From Chitinophagaceae bacterium (GTDB lineage Bacteria > Bacteroidota > Bacteroidia > Chitinophagales > Chitinophagaceae), in the NCBI GenBank assembly GCA_016713085.1, contig JADJPV010000002.1, forward strand, positions 806,001 to 870,000: a DNA stretch of 64,000 nucleotides. The letters run 5' to 3'. Position numbers and translations under genes: made by a program. Below the pieces are notes generated by a model, which had not been told where the DNA came from, ran no database searches, and saw only the letters and a list, made by a program, of their open reading frames with translations. Below are positions 49,842 through 58,271 of this stretch, in pieces (position 1 is the stretch's first letter; each line of letters starts with the position of its first letter).

Positions 49842-50111
49842 ACTGAGTGGAGTTATATCTCATCAATTACAGCGACTTACTCTATTTGATAAATGGAAAG
49901 TATACAAAAACTTTGTTTTGTCTACTTTCAGTGAACGATTTTATACGAACGGTTAATTTTAGCAATTTACTCTTCTTTTTTGCTCAGCAGGTTTTTCGTA
50001 TTCCAAGTATCCGTATTAATATGATTTTGTAAACGAAAGCCAGTAATTGCAGAAACGAATCTTACAAGTATAATATGACCATTGACCACTATATACCAAC
50101 TAATCTCTCCG

Positions 50112-50119
50112 TATTTTTG
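50112..50119 (+). promoter_or_regulatory. -7 box of the M23-like lipoprotein gene
   Basis: TATTTTTG fits TAnnTTTG, six bases before the ATG at 50126. The 284-base divergent gap otherwise holds no gene that I can support. Confidence 0.5.
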
Positions 50120-50125
50120 CATTAT

Positions 50126-50737
50126 ATGTTTAAACAAGCCTTGTGCCTGATAACAGTATTTTCAATAGTGGTTATGATTAGCAGCTGCACTGTCAGCAAA
50201 GATCCTGTACGTGCAACGATCAAACAATTGCAGAAAGGTAAATTGAAAGATGATACCAGTTTTGTGTATCAACTGCCATATGAAAATCACAAATCTTATA
50301 TGCTGGTACAGGGATATTTCAGCCATTTCTCACATAAGAACCGTGCAGCACTTGACTTTAAAATGAAACGTGGAACAACTGTTTGTGCAGCAAGAGAAGG
50401 TGTGGTAGTACGGGTGAAAGAAGATGGAGATAAAGGTGGCTGGAACAGGGATTACCGTCCTTATGGTAATGTAATTATTATTCAGCACAATGATGGATCG
50501 AGGGCAGGTTACTGGCACCTGCAATTTAATGGTGCAATGGTAAATGTTGGTGACACAGTAAAACAGGGACAGCCGATTGCTTATAGCGGAAAAACAGGGT
50601 ATACGCTGTTTCCGCATCTGCACTTTATCGTTTGGCGTTCGGGTAATGGCAGCTGGCGTCAGGTTGCAACAAGATTTCAAACAGCAAATGGAATAAAATT
50701 TCTACGCCCGATGAAGAGATATAAAAGAGTTGATTAA
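50126..50737 (+). CDS. M23-like (LytM/LysM-associated) peptidase lipoprotein
   Basis: 203 residues from the ATG at 50126. Lipoprotein signal (VVMISSC, Cys near residue 21). The M23 fold is seen as FSHFSHKNRAALDFKMKRGT, VIIIQHNDGS, AGYWHLQFNG and FPHLHFIVWR. The last HxH and the GYWHL histidine are present, but the first zinc ligand of the usual HxxxD motif is Arg (RAALD). The group may thus be inactive or bind metal differently, like regulatory LytM factors. Role inferred: cell-wall hydrolysis or its control at the outer membrane. Confidence 0.8.
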   Translation: MFKQALCLITVFSIVVMISSCTVSKDPVRATIKQLQKGKLKDDTSFVYQLPYENHKSYMLVQGYFSHFSHKNRAALDFKMKRGTTVCAAREGVVVRVKEDGDKGGWNRDYRPYGNVIIIQHNDGSRAGYWHLQFNGAMVNVGDTVKQGQPIAYSGKTGYTLFPHLHFIVWRSGNGSWRQVATRFQTANGIKFLRPMKRYKRVD

Positions 50738-50769
50738 GCAGCAGAGCTATTTTCCATTAATTTCGTTTT

Positions 50770-51387
50770 ATGACTCCAGAACGCCGTGAACGATTACTAT
50801 CAGTCCTCCGCAAACGACAACCCGATTTAACGGTTGTACTTGAGAATGTATTTGATCCGCATAATATTTCAGCTGTCATGCGTACCTGTGATGCTGTTGG
50901 CATACAGGAGGTATATGTTCTTACCAACAAAATTCCAAAGCATAAAAAGTGGGGAGCCAGAAGTTCTTCCAGTGCAGCCAAATGGTTAACAGTTCATCAG
51001 TATGAAGATGCAGAACAATGCTTTGCTGATATCAGGAAAAAATATGAAAAAATTTATACCACCCATCTCAGCAGTGATGCCGTGAGTTTGTATGATATAA
51101 ATTTTACAGGAAGTGTGGCACTGGTATTTGGCAATGAGCATAACGGAGTAAGTGAAGAAATAAGAGCGATGGCTGATGGTAATTTTTTGATTCCGCAGAT
51201 GGGCATTATTCAGTCCCTGAATATTTCTGTTGCCTGTGCAGTGAGTATTTATGAAGCCTTACGGCAGAAAACAAATGCCGGTCATTACCAGCAGCAACGG
51301 CTCAACGACGGAACATTCAATACATTATTGGATGAGTGGGGATTTCGGGCTGATGATCTGGATGCAATACAGGAAGAACTGAAGTAA
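50770..51387 (+). CDS. trmH: TrmH-type tRNA (guanosine-2'-O)-methyltransferase
   Basis: 205 residues, intact. SPOUT motifs: TVVLENVFDPHNISAVMRTC (motif 1), VALVFGNEHNGVSEEIRAMA (motif 2) and FLIPQMGIIQSLNISVACAV (motif 3), then a C-terminal helix region. This is the TrmH pattern for Gm18 of tRNA. A second, longer SpoU-family gene is at 30.3-31.0 kb; the two are only distantly alike. It starts 32 bases after the M23-like gene. Confidence 0.92.
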   Translation: MTPERRERLLSVLRKRQPDLTVVLENVFDPHNISAVMRTCDAVGIQEVYVLTNKIPKHKKWGARSSSSAAKWLTVHQYEDAEQCFADIRKKYEKIYTTHLSSDAVSLYDINFTGSVALVFGNEHNGVSEEIRAMADGNFLIPQMGIIQSLNISVACAVSIYEALRQKTNAGHYQQQRLNDGTFNTLLDEWGFRADDLDAIQEELK

Positions 51388-51397
51388 TTTTATAAGA

Positions 51398-52308
51398 ATG
51401 AAACGAATCCTGTTTTCCATCCTGTTTATTTTTTCATTCAGTTTGTTGAATGCACAATCCATTAAGAGATGGAAGATGGAAGATTTGCTGAAATATATTG
51501 ACCAAAGTGATTCTGCTTTGATTGTAAATTTCTGGGCAACATTTTGTGGGCCTTGTATTGAAGAGATTCCTTACTTCCAGGCAATTACAAAAAAGTATGA
51601 GGGAGAGAAGGCCAAATTGCTGCTGGTGAGTTTGGATTTTGATGAGAATTATCCTGAAAAGATCAGTGCTTTTGCAAAAAAATATGGTTTTACTGCTGAA
51701 ATTGTTTGGTTGGACGAAAGTAAGCCAGATGAATTTTGCCCAAAAATTGATACCAGTTGGAGTGGTGCGATGCCAGCGACTTTGTTTGTGAATCCCAAAT
51801 TGAAATACAGGCATTTTGCTGAATCAAAATTGAATGCAGAGAGATTTGAAGCATCAGTCATAAATCTTACAAACCATAAGTGTCCCGAAAGTTTACCTGC
51901 TTATTACGGATGGGTAAATGATTTTGAAGATATATTTACAGATACAGAAGAAAAGAACTTGCTCTAAAAATCGAACGAATCAATCAGCAAAAAACTGCAC
52001 AGATAGTCCTTGTTACCATAGAAGATTATCACCCTGTTGAATCGATATCTTTGTATGCTTTTTACATAGGTCGTTGTTGGAGAATAGGTGAAACTGAAAC
52101 TAAAAATGGAATAGTTATACTCGTTAGCCGAAATAGGAAAAAAATATGGATATCCAACGGATATGGTATTGAAAGGAAAATGAGTGATGTAGAAACCAAA
52201 GAAATTATTGATCAATATATAATTCCTTCCTTCAAAGGAGGTCAGTATTATAAAGGCAGTATAGATGCAATCAATGAAATTGAGAAAAAACTAAAAAAGG
52301 ATGATTAA
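51398..52308 (+). CDS. TlpA-type thioredoxin fused to a TPM domain, one frame break
   Basis: Signal peptide (residues 1-20, ending LLNAQ). The thioredoxin domain has LIVNFWATFCGPCIEEIPYF (CxxC at about residues 51-54) and GAMPATLFVNP. It is followed after LTNHKCPESLPAYY by GWVNDFEDIFTDTEEKNL, which is the start of a TPM domain. The rest of TPM is in the next frame from about 51961: ALKIERINQQKTAQIVLVTI, WRIGETETKNGIVILVS, ISNGYGIERKMSD and IIPSFKGGQYYKG. One added base near 51958-51962 joins them in one protein of about 303 residues. TPM proteins are membrane-linked phosphatase or repair proteins. The fusion is unusual; two genes run together is the alternative. Confidence 0.72.
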
Positions 52309-52322
52309 TCATCCTTTTTTTT
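52293..52322. terminator. Bidirectional intrinsic terminator
   Basis: AAAAAAGGATGATT is complementary to the following AATCATCCTTTTTT, with almost no loop, giving A- and T-tracts on both sides. Convergent with the redoxin gene. Confidence 0.85.
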
Positions 52323-52341
52323 ATTCTGTTGCTTAAGATTT

Positions 52342-52944
52342 TTACGATTTTCGTTTAATGCTGCAGCCCATTGCTTTTGATTTTGTCATGCTCACTGTTT
52401 TTCCTGTCACCAGTTCATCAACAGCAACTTTCAAATGATCTCTTGTGCTTTCAGAAGGTGTCTTTGGATTGTCGGTAATTGCACCATGATACACCAGTTT
52501 CATGTCCTTATCAAACAGGTAACACTCAGGAGTAACTTTCGCACCAAAAGCATCGGCCATAACAGAGTTATCATCCATTACATAGGGCCATTTGTATTGC
52601 TGTTCTTTAGCATATTCTTTCATCCGTTCCTTTGAATCATCACCGCTTCTTTGCGTTTCATTTGAATTGAGAACGATCACTCCAATGTCTTTTGACAAAG
52701 CATAACTGTAGCCATCTGTGGCTACCTGTTGATTCTTAACAACCCATGGACAGGTATTGCAGCTGAACACAACCAGCAGCCCATTTTTCTTTTTCACATC
52801 ATTAAATGAAAACTCTTTACCTGAAACATCCTTCATTTTTACAGAAGGTGAAGGAAGGCTGCTTCCAATACTTAATTCATCAGGTAAGAAACGAAATGCC
52901 ATCAAAGTAAGGATGGCAGCAAATGAAAGAATTATTTTTTTCAT
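52342..52944 (-). CDS. Redoxin/thioredoxin-like exported protein
   Basis: 200 residues. N-terminal signal/anchor (MKKIILSFAAILTLMAF). AhpC/TSA-like fold with VVFSCNTCPWVVKNQQ, the CxxC centre at residues 57-60, GVIVLNSNETQRSGDDS, DDNSVMADAFGAKVTPECYL and MKLVYHGAITDNP. It matches the group of CPWV/CPYV thioredoxin-family proteins common in Bacteroidota, which may reduce disulfides or peroxides in the periplasm. The ending KSKAMGCSIKRKS is also typical. Intact. Confidence 0.85.
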   Translation of the reverse strand: MKKIILSFAAILTLMAFRFLPDELSIGSSLPSPSVKMKDVSGKEFSFNDVKKKNGLLVVFSCNTCPWVVKNQQVATDGYSYALSKDIGVIVLNSNETQRSGDDSKERMKEYAKEQQYKWPYVMDDNSVMADAFGAKVTPECYLFDKDMKLVYHGAITDNPKTPSESTRDHLKVAVDELVTGKTVSMTKSKAMGCSIKRKS

Positions 52945-52974
52945 GATGAAAGTGTTTCCTTAAAGTTACATCGA

Positions 52975-53940
52975 TTACTGCTCTGGTTTAATACCGCTCA
53001 TCTCTTCCTGAAGCCTTTTATCTGAATGCTTTTTGAGCACTTTAATGCTTACGTTCAGTTCAAAACCAATCAGTAACACAAGCGAAATAAAGTTGATAAA
53101 GATCATGAGAATCAGGATGGTACCTATTGAGCCATAAATACTGTAGGAAGCAAAATTGTTGATCCAGAAAGAGAATAAAAAGGTGAAGGCAATAATCAGG
53201 AAGCTGGCAATGATTGAACCTGGTGAGATAAGCTTCCATTTCTTTTCAACCGATGGGGCATGCCGGTAGATAAATGCGATGGAATAAAAGAACAAACCAA
53301 CTATCACAACCCACCGCAATACAATGATCAGCCATTTTACAAATTCATTATCAATATTCAGCAGTTTGAGCAGCCAGTTGAATAAAGCACCCTGTGTAAT
53401 TAATAAAATGATGCTGGCAGTGAAAAGCAGCATGATGATGAAGGTTAATTTAATGGCCTTCCATCGATACGCAAGAAATACCCTGCTTTCTTTTTCATGA
53501 ATTGACCGGTTGAAGCTGTGAATAATTCCCAATACGGCGTTGGAAGCAAAATAAATGGATGTAACAAAACCAATGGAAAGCAAACTGTTTTTCGGACGTT
53601 TAAAAAAGTCATTCAGAAAACTTTCTACAATATTTCTTGTGGCAACGTTGGGAGTAAGATCACGTACAAATGAATTCACTTCATTGTAAAACTGATCTGC
53701 AATTGGAAATAAAGGAACCAATGAAAACAAAAAGATACAGGCGGGTGGGAGCGCCATGATAAAATTGAAAGAAATAGCTGCAGCCCTTTCTGTAAACCCA
53801 ACTTTTTTTACCTGTGCAAAAAAGAATTCAACCACATCATACAATGCAATGCCTTCAAAGCCCGGTGGACGCCAGCGTTTACTGAACCTGATCAGTGAAC
53901 GGATAATGGGCAAATGATATATAAAGCGTGCAACAGTCAT
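52975..53940 (-). CDS. YihY/virulence factor BrkB family membrane protein
   Basis: 321 residues with six transmembrane segments. Family motifs: FFAQVKKVGFTERAAAISFN (helix 1), LPPACIFLFSLVPLFP, SFNRSIHEKESRVFLAYRWK, and RHAPSVEKKWKLISPGSII, then IYGSIGTILILMIFINFISL. BrkB/YihY proteins are inner membrane proteins of unclear function once linked with serum resistance or RNase BN. It lies 29 bases downstream of mltG on the same strand. Intact. Confidence 0.92.
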   Translation of the reverse strand: MTVARFIYHLPIIRSLIRFSKRWRPPGFEGIALYDVVEFFFAQVKKVGFTERAAAISFNFIMALPPACIFLFSLVPLFPIADQFYNEVNSFVRDLTPNVATRNIVESFLNDFFKRPKNSLLSIGFVTSIYFASNAVLGIIHSFNRSIHEKESRVFLAYRWKAIKLTFIIMLLFTASIILLITQGALFNWLLKLLNIDNEFVKWLIIVLRWVVIVGLFFYSIAFIYRHAPSVEKKWKLISPGSIIASFLIIAFTFLFSFWINNFASYSIYGSIGTILILMIFINFISLVLLIGFELNVSIKVLKKHSDKRLQEEMSGIKPEQ

Positions 53941-53969
53941 CCTTGCTCAAAGTAAATATTTTTAGTGAC

Positions 53970-54872
53970 TTACTGAATCTTTAAACTGTCTAACCATTGC
54001 TGGTAAGCTTTTGCATTCTTTAAGTGTTCAGCATCGGTTGCTGCAAATGCATGATAGCCGTTCCCATTTGGTTTGGCACAGAAGAAAAGATAATCTGTTT
54101 GTTTTGGATTTAAGACTGCATCAATTGTTGTTTCAGATGGCGTGCAGATGGGGCCGGGTGGTATTCCTTTATTCTTATAAGTATTGTAAGGTGATGATGC
54201 AGTTGAATTGATATGGCCGAACAGAATCCGTTTAAGTGTGAAATCGCCAACAGCAAACTTATCCTGCTCAGGCGTTAAGCCCAATGCTTTTGCTTTTTGT
54301 TTACGTTCCGCTGTCCAGAATTTATTGCGTTGTTCATTCAGTTTACTGATGATTTTTTGCGGACTTGTATTCCACAGTAAAGAATAGGTGTTGGGAAATA
54401 CAGCCGTCATGATTGTATTGGTATCAAGTCCAAATTTTTTCAGCGAATCATTATTGTTGAGATATTGTATAATGGTTGATGAGTCCGATTCAAATTTTCT
54501 TCCAATCAGTGCAGCAAGATCTTTTTTTGTACGGAGTTTGGTGATGATGAGATTTACAGGAGTTTGAGAACCATTTCTCAGTTTCCTGATCAATGTAAAT
54601 AAGCTGCTGCCATTTGCAATTTCATATTTACCCGGACGAAGACGTTGCCATACTTTTAATTTGCCTGCTGCCAGTTCAAATAAACCAAGACTCTTGATAA
54701 ATCCTGAATCTTTTAATGATATAAGTACGGCTTCTTTACTTGCCGCACCTGTATGGATATACAAATATTTTTTTGGTTCATTGAAATTGGTTGCAGAGCC
54801 AAAGAATTTCAAGGCTATTACCAGAACAACTACCAGAAGAAGAGTAAATAAAAAAGTCAGAATTTTTTTCAT
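53970..54872 (-). CDS. mltG: MltG-type endolytic transglycosylase lacking the active-site segment
   Basis: 300 residues, shorter than the family (about 340-350). Signal anchor MKKILTFLFTLLLVVVLVIA, LysM-like part (YLYIHTGAASKEAVLISLKD), LRPGKYEIANGSSLFTLIRK, FPNTYSLLWNTSP, then LGLTPEQ directly followed by DKFAVGDFTLKRILFGH and SPYNTYKNKGIPPGPICTPS. Normally about 40 residues, with the catalytic Glu (ASIVExET block) and the NR..GM..DPT segment, lie between PEQ and KFA. Their loss is in frame. It could be a real inactivating deletion or an assembly loss. MltG cuts nascent glycan strands in the periplasm. Confidence 0.85.
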   Translation of the reverse strand: MKKILTFLFTLLLVVVLVIALKFFGSATNFNEPKKYLYIHTGAASKEAVLISLKDSGFIKSLGLFELAAGKLKVWQRLRPGKYEIANGSSLFTLIRKLRNGSQTPVNLIITKLRTKKDLAALIGRKFESDSSTIIQYLNNNDSLKKFGLDTNTIMTAVFPNTYSLLWNTSPQKIISKLNEQRNKFWTAERKQKAKALGLTPEQDKFAVGDFTLKRILFGHINSTASSPYNTYKNKGIPPGPICTPSETTIDAVLNPKQTDYLFFCAKPNGNGYHAFAATDAEHLKNAKAYQQWLDSLKIQ

Positions 54873-54963
54873 ACAGTTTGTTCAATAGAATTGTTGCAGA
54901 TGAAGTGAGTGACACAACAACAGTCGGGCCATGTTCTAAAGATGAGATCAAAATAAATCAAAA

Positions 54964-54987
54964 AACCCCGACTGTAAGGTCGGGGTT
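54964..54987 (-). terminator. Intrinsic terminator after secG
   Basis: AACCCCGAC pairs with GTCGGGGTT; on the minus strand the stem is followed by a T-run ending TTTTTTGA. It ends the miaB-to-secG gene run. Confidence 0.88.
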
Positions 54988-55008
54988 CAATAAATAATTT
55001 AAGAATCC

Positions 55009-55350
55009 TTATTTAGCCGGAGTTGTTGCCGGTAAAGTTGGAGTGCTGTTATTAGCAGGAGCCTGTTTAACCGGTTGTTGAGTGGTTGGAACCTTTTCAA
55101 GGCTGCCACCACCTGTACCGGCAGTATCAGAAATAAATACAGTTGAAACCAGGCACAGAACACCAATAATGGCTGCAAATAACCAGGTTCCTTTTTCAAG
55201 AACATCGGTTGTTTGTTTAACGCCCATAAACTGGTTACTGAAACCGGCCACAGAACCACTGAGTCCGCCACCTTTTGGGTTTTGAACCAGTACAATAAAT
55301 CCTAAAATAACGCTGGCCAATATTACCAGTATGATGAATAACCAAGTCAT
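55009..55350 (-). CDS. secG: Preprotein translocase subunit SecG
   Basis: 113 residues, intact. Two transmembrane helices (residues 3-22 and about 52-74) separated by the conserved VQNPKGGGLSGSVAGF, as in all SecG proteins. The C-terminal 40 residues are a Pro/Thr/Ala-rich tail common in Bacteroidota. It is part of the SecYEG channel helper. Starts 3 bases after the stop of the upstream repeat-containing gene, so it is co-transcribed. Confidence 0.95.
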   Translation of the reverse strand: MTWLFIILVILASVILGFIVLVQNPKGGGLSGSVAGFSNQFMGVKQTTDVLEKGTWLFAAIIGVLCLVSTVFISDTAGTGGGSLEKVPTTQQPVKQAPANNSTPTLPATTPAK

Positions 55351-55353
55351 TTG

Positions 55354-56452
55354 TTACAATTTTAATTCTTCAATTCGGGATGCAAAATAAACGCTTTTTT
55401 CGGGATGCAGCAAACTTAATTTGCGGTATAAGTCAATGGCTTGTGAAAGTTTCCCCTGTTTTATAAGCACATCTGCCATGGTTTCGGTAAGCACTTCGGT
55501 TTGCTGGTTACTTGGTGGCCATGCTTACCACAGCTTTTTCTTCGTTTGGATTCAGCTCTTTCTTTTCTTCCACATAGATCTTTTTCATAGAACGCAGCCA
55601 CTGGGTAAAGGTTTTTACCTGCTGACCAAGTTTGTCATCGCCCGATTTATCTTCCCGGAGTTTAATGCCCTGCGACGCAAAGTAATCAACGGTATGAAAA
55701 GGTTCGAAGGTGAAAACGGGTTGATCATCGGGTACTGAAGAGGTGTTTGCTGTTTCCTCTTTGATTTCTGCTGCTATAAGAGTCGGTGCATTTGAAGCTG
55801 TATCATTTATTGAAGCTGATGGTTCCTCTTTAAACGTTTCTGCTTCAATCAATACTTCTGCATCCTGAACAGCGTCTGAAACAGGTGAAATATCTTCTTC
55901 TTTCAATGTCTCTGCTTCTATCATTACTTCGGCATCCAGCACAGCATCATTAACCGGTGATACCTGTTCTTCTTTGATTGCTTCCGCTTCTATCATAACT
56001 TCTGCATCCAGAACGGCGTCTGATACAGGTGAAATTTCTTCTTCTCTGCTTATCTCCACTTCAATATTTGCTTCTGCATCCATTACAGCATCTGTATCAT
56101 TGGCCATTTTCTCTTCTTCTGTTTCGGGCACTAATTCAAAATCAGTTTGCTTTCTTTCTTCTGTAAAAAATGATGCAGGCGGAGTTTGAAGAACTGATGT
56201 AGTTTCTTTCTGCGTTTCAAATTGCTTTAATTGCAGTGTGAACCATAAGGGCTGATTGAAAAAGATACCTGCCTTTTGTGTTTGCTGTGAAGCTGATGTA
56301 TCAGCTGTTTGCTTCAATTTGGCAGCTAACAGGAATTGAGCTGTTCCAAACCAGGGGTATTGGTAAACGAGTTGTTCCAGCTCCGCTTTTGAAGTTTCTT
56401 TCAGCAGTGAAGGTTGCTGTATAAGCCTGCTAAATAAATCAGCGTTCATCAT
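55354..56452 (-). CDS. Hypothetical protein with 24-residue acidic repeats and a TPR-like end, one frame break
   Basis: About 365 residues after repair. The N terminus (MNADLFSRLIQQPSLLKETS, LVYQYPWFGTAQFLLAAKL) is a helical domain seen upstream of secG in related bacteria. Residues 121-240 hold five 24-residue repeats. Then FHTVDYFASQGIKL and LGQQVKTFTQWLRSMKKIYV. The frame breaks near 55515-55520. Beyond it reads SNQQTEVLTETMADVLIKQG and KLSQAIDLYRKLSLLHPEKS, a TPR-like close that ends EELKL at 55354. Function unknown; a protein-interaction role is inferred. Confidence 0.7.
55733..56092 (-). repeat. Five tandem 72-bp repeats in a coding region
   Basis: Units start at residues 121, 145, 169, 193 and 217 of the protein with core DAVLDAEVMIEAE.KEE..SPV. 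Units 2-4 are closest to each other, units 1 and 5 are diverged, as in edge decay of an expanding tract. Copy number may vary between strains. Confidence 0.85.
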
Positions 56453-56474
56453 TGCAGCAAAGTAATTGAAAAAA

Positions 56475-57026
56475 TTACCAGTTTGAGAAAATGCGGTTAA
56501 ATATTTCGTCGGTCATATTTGTAACAACCAGATCCGTCAATGAACTTTCTGCCTGAGCAAGTGATAAACTTGCTGAGAAAGGAAAATTCCTTGTAAGATC
56601 GGCTTCAAAACTTTTTTTATCATCCATCCTGTTTTTAAACACAAGATGAACTGTTACGTTCAGGTTATTGGAAGCTGCCTGTTGATTGGAAATACCCGAT
56701 GTTGTAACATAATAATCTGTGATCTGTCCACTTACATCATAATGGGCATCGTCATTATTTGTTTGTGATAATCTTGTTTGATTAACTACTTTCTGACGAA
56801 GCTTATCAGTTAAGCGTTGACTTAACTGCGGGTTTATGATTCTTGCACTGTTTGTAATAAAGTGGACGTTCACTGTTTTTACTTCAGGGGGAATAGAAAC
56901 ATCTTTAAAGGAATAGCAGGAGGATAAAGCCAATAGCCAATAGCCGATAGTTAACAGCCACATGCTTTTCACTATCGACTTGCAACTAACGACTAACGAC
57001 TTTCTTCTAAAGTTCTTCAATATCAT
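56475..57026 (-). CDS. lptE: LPS assembly lipoprotein LptE-like
   Basis: 183 residues from the ATG at 57026, which overlaps the end of the sigma-54 activator gene by 20 bases; an ATG at 56963 would give 162. The longer start has a basic n-region (RRKSLVVSCKSIVKS), then LLTIGYWLLALSSC with a lipobox Cys. The domain matches Bacteroidota LptE (CYSFKDVSIPPEVKTVNVHF, LTDKLRQKVVNQTRLS, HYDVSGQITDYYVT). With LptD it inserts lipopolysaccharide in the outer leaflet. The leader DNA looks like a scattered repeat (CTATCGGCTATTGGCTATTGG). Confidence 0.8.
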   Translation of the reverse strand: MILKNFRRKSLVVSCKSIVKSMWLLTIGYWLLALSSCYSFKDVSIPPEVKTVNVHFITNSARIINPQLSQRLTDKLRQKVVNQTRLSQTNNDDAHYDVSGQITDYYVTTSGISNQQAASNNLNVTVHLVFKNRMDDKKSFEADLTRNFPFSASLSLAQAESSLTDLVVTNMTDEIFNRIFSNW

Positions 57027-58266
57027 ACTCCTTCAGTTTTCTGTATAAAGTTCTTTCGCTGATGCCGAGATCGAGTGCAGCATCACGGCGTTTGCTTTTA
57101 TGTTTCTTCAGTGCTTTAATGATCAGTTCTTTTTCCTTGTCCATGATGTTGAGGCTTTCTTCCACTTCCACATGATCCTGAATATCGCTATTGCCATTTC
57201 CGTTAAAGATCATTGGCTGCGATGAAGTAGATGAACTGATGACCGGCTGTTGATTCACTTCCATGGGCTTCGGTTCAGCAATCATGGTTTCGTTAAAAAA
57301 GTTGCCCGGCATCTGCACCTGTGATCCTCCATTCTGCAATACTTCAAGGAACATTTTCTTTAACTCGGTTACATCACGCTTCATATCAAAAAAGAGCTTG
57401 TACAGAATCTCCCGTTCATTGGCAAACTCAGCAGCACTTCCTGCCGGAGCAGTTTGATGAGCCAGCACCGGCAAACGATTAAAACTTCTTTCGGGCAAGA
57501 AGGGAGCTAAATCTTTACCTGTAACAATTTTGTTGGTTGATAGAACAGAAATCTGTTCTGCAATATTCTTTAATTCCCGCACATTACCGGGAAACGGATA
57601 ACTGATTAACAGATTTTTTGCATCATCTTCCAGTTGCACTGGAGTTGTTTTATAACGTTCTGCAAAGTCAACAGAAAATTTTCTGAACAGGAGAGGGATA
57701 TCTTCTTTCCGGTCTCTTAATGATGGTACACGGATAGGAACAGTATTCAAACGGTAATATAAATCTTCTCTGAACTTATTGTTTTGAGTAAACTCCAGCA
57801 GATCTTTATTGGTAGCTGCAATTACACGTACATCCGTCTTCTGTACTTTAGATGAACCAACACGGATGAATTCGCCTGCTTCCAGTACACGCAGCAAACG
57901 TGCCTGTGTGCCTAAAGGCAGTTCACCAATTTCATCTAAGAAAATAGTACCGCCATTCACCGTTTCAAAATATCCTTTTCTTGCATCTAATGCTCCGGTA
58001 AAAGAACCTTTTTCATGACCGAATAATTCAGAATCAATCGTTCCTTCAGGAATTGCACCGCAGTTCACAGCAATGAACGGATTGTGTTTTCGTGTAGATA
58101 AAGAATGAATAATTTGAGAGAATACTTCTTTACCAACACCGCTTTCACCATTGATGAGCACAGTAAGATCGGTTGATGAAACCTGTACTGCCACATTCAA
58201 CGCATGATTCAGTGCCGGTGAGTTACCGATAATGCCGAACCTGTTTTTTATAACTTGTAAATCCAT
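57007..58266 (-). CDS. Sigma-54-interacting transcriptional activator with Fis-type HTH
   Basis: 419 residues. No receiver domain: the AAA+ domain starts near residue 10. Walker A GESGVGKEVFSQIIH, GSFTGALDARKGYFETVNGG (the sigma-54 contact loop, with Ser instead of the usual Ala), Walker B GTIFLDEIGELPLGTQARLL, then RVIAATNKDL and sensor FREDLYYRLNTVPIRVPSLR. The Fis-type helix-turn-helix is at the C terminus: KSKRRDAALDLGISERTLYR. It lies in an operon with lptE and secG, so envelope control is possible. Intact. Confidence 0.93.
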   Translation of the reverse strand: MDLQVIKNRFGIIGNSPALNHALNVAVQVSSTDLTVLINGESGVGKEVFSQIIHSLSTRKHNPFIAVNCGAIPEGTIDSELFGHEKGSFTGALDARKGYFETVNGGTIFLDEIGELPLGTQARLLRVLEAGEFIRVGSSKVQKTDVRVIAATNKDLLEFTQNNKFREDLYYRLNTVPIRVPSLRDRKEDIPLLFRKFSVDFAERYKTTPVQLEDDAKNLLISYPFPGNVRELKNIAEQISVLSTNKIVTGKDLAPFLPERSFNRLPVLAHQTAPAGSAAEFANEREILYKLFFDMKRDVTELKKMFLEVLQNGGSQVQMPGNFFNETMIAEPKPMEVNQQPVISSSTSSQPMIFNGNGNSDIQDHVEVEESLNIMDKEKELIIKALKKHKSKRRDAALDLGISERTLYRKLKEYDIEEL

Positions 58267-58271
58267 TGTTA

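Noticed and set aside
49847..50032. Small plus-strand reading in the gap before the M23-like gene
   Set aside because: No ribosome-binding or promoter context, AT-rich composition, no recognisable protein pattern.
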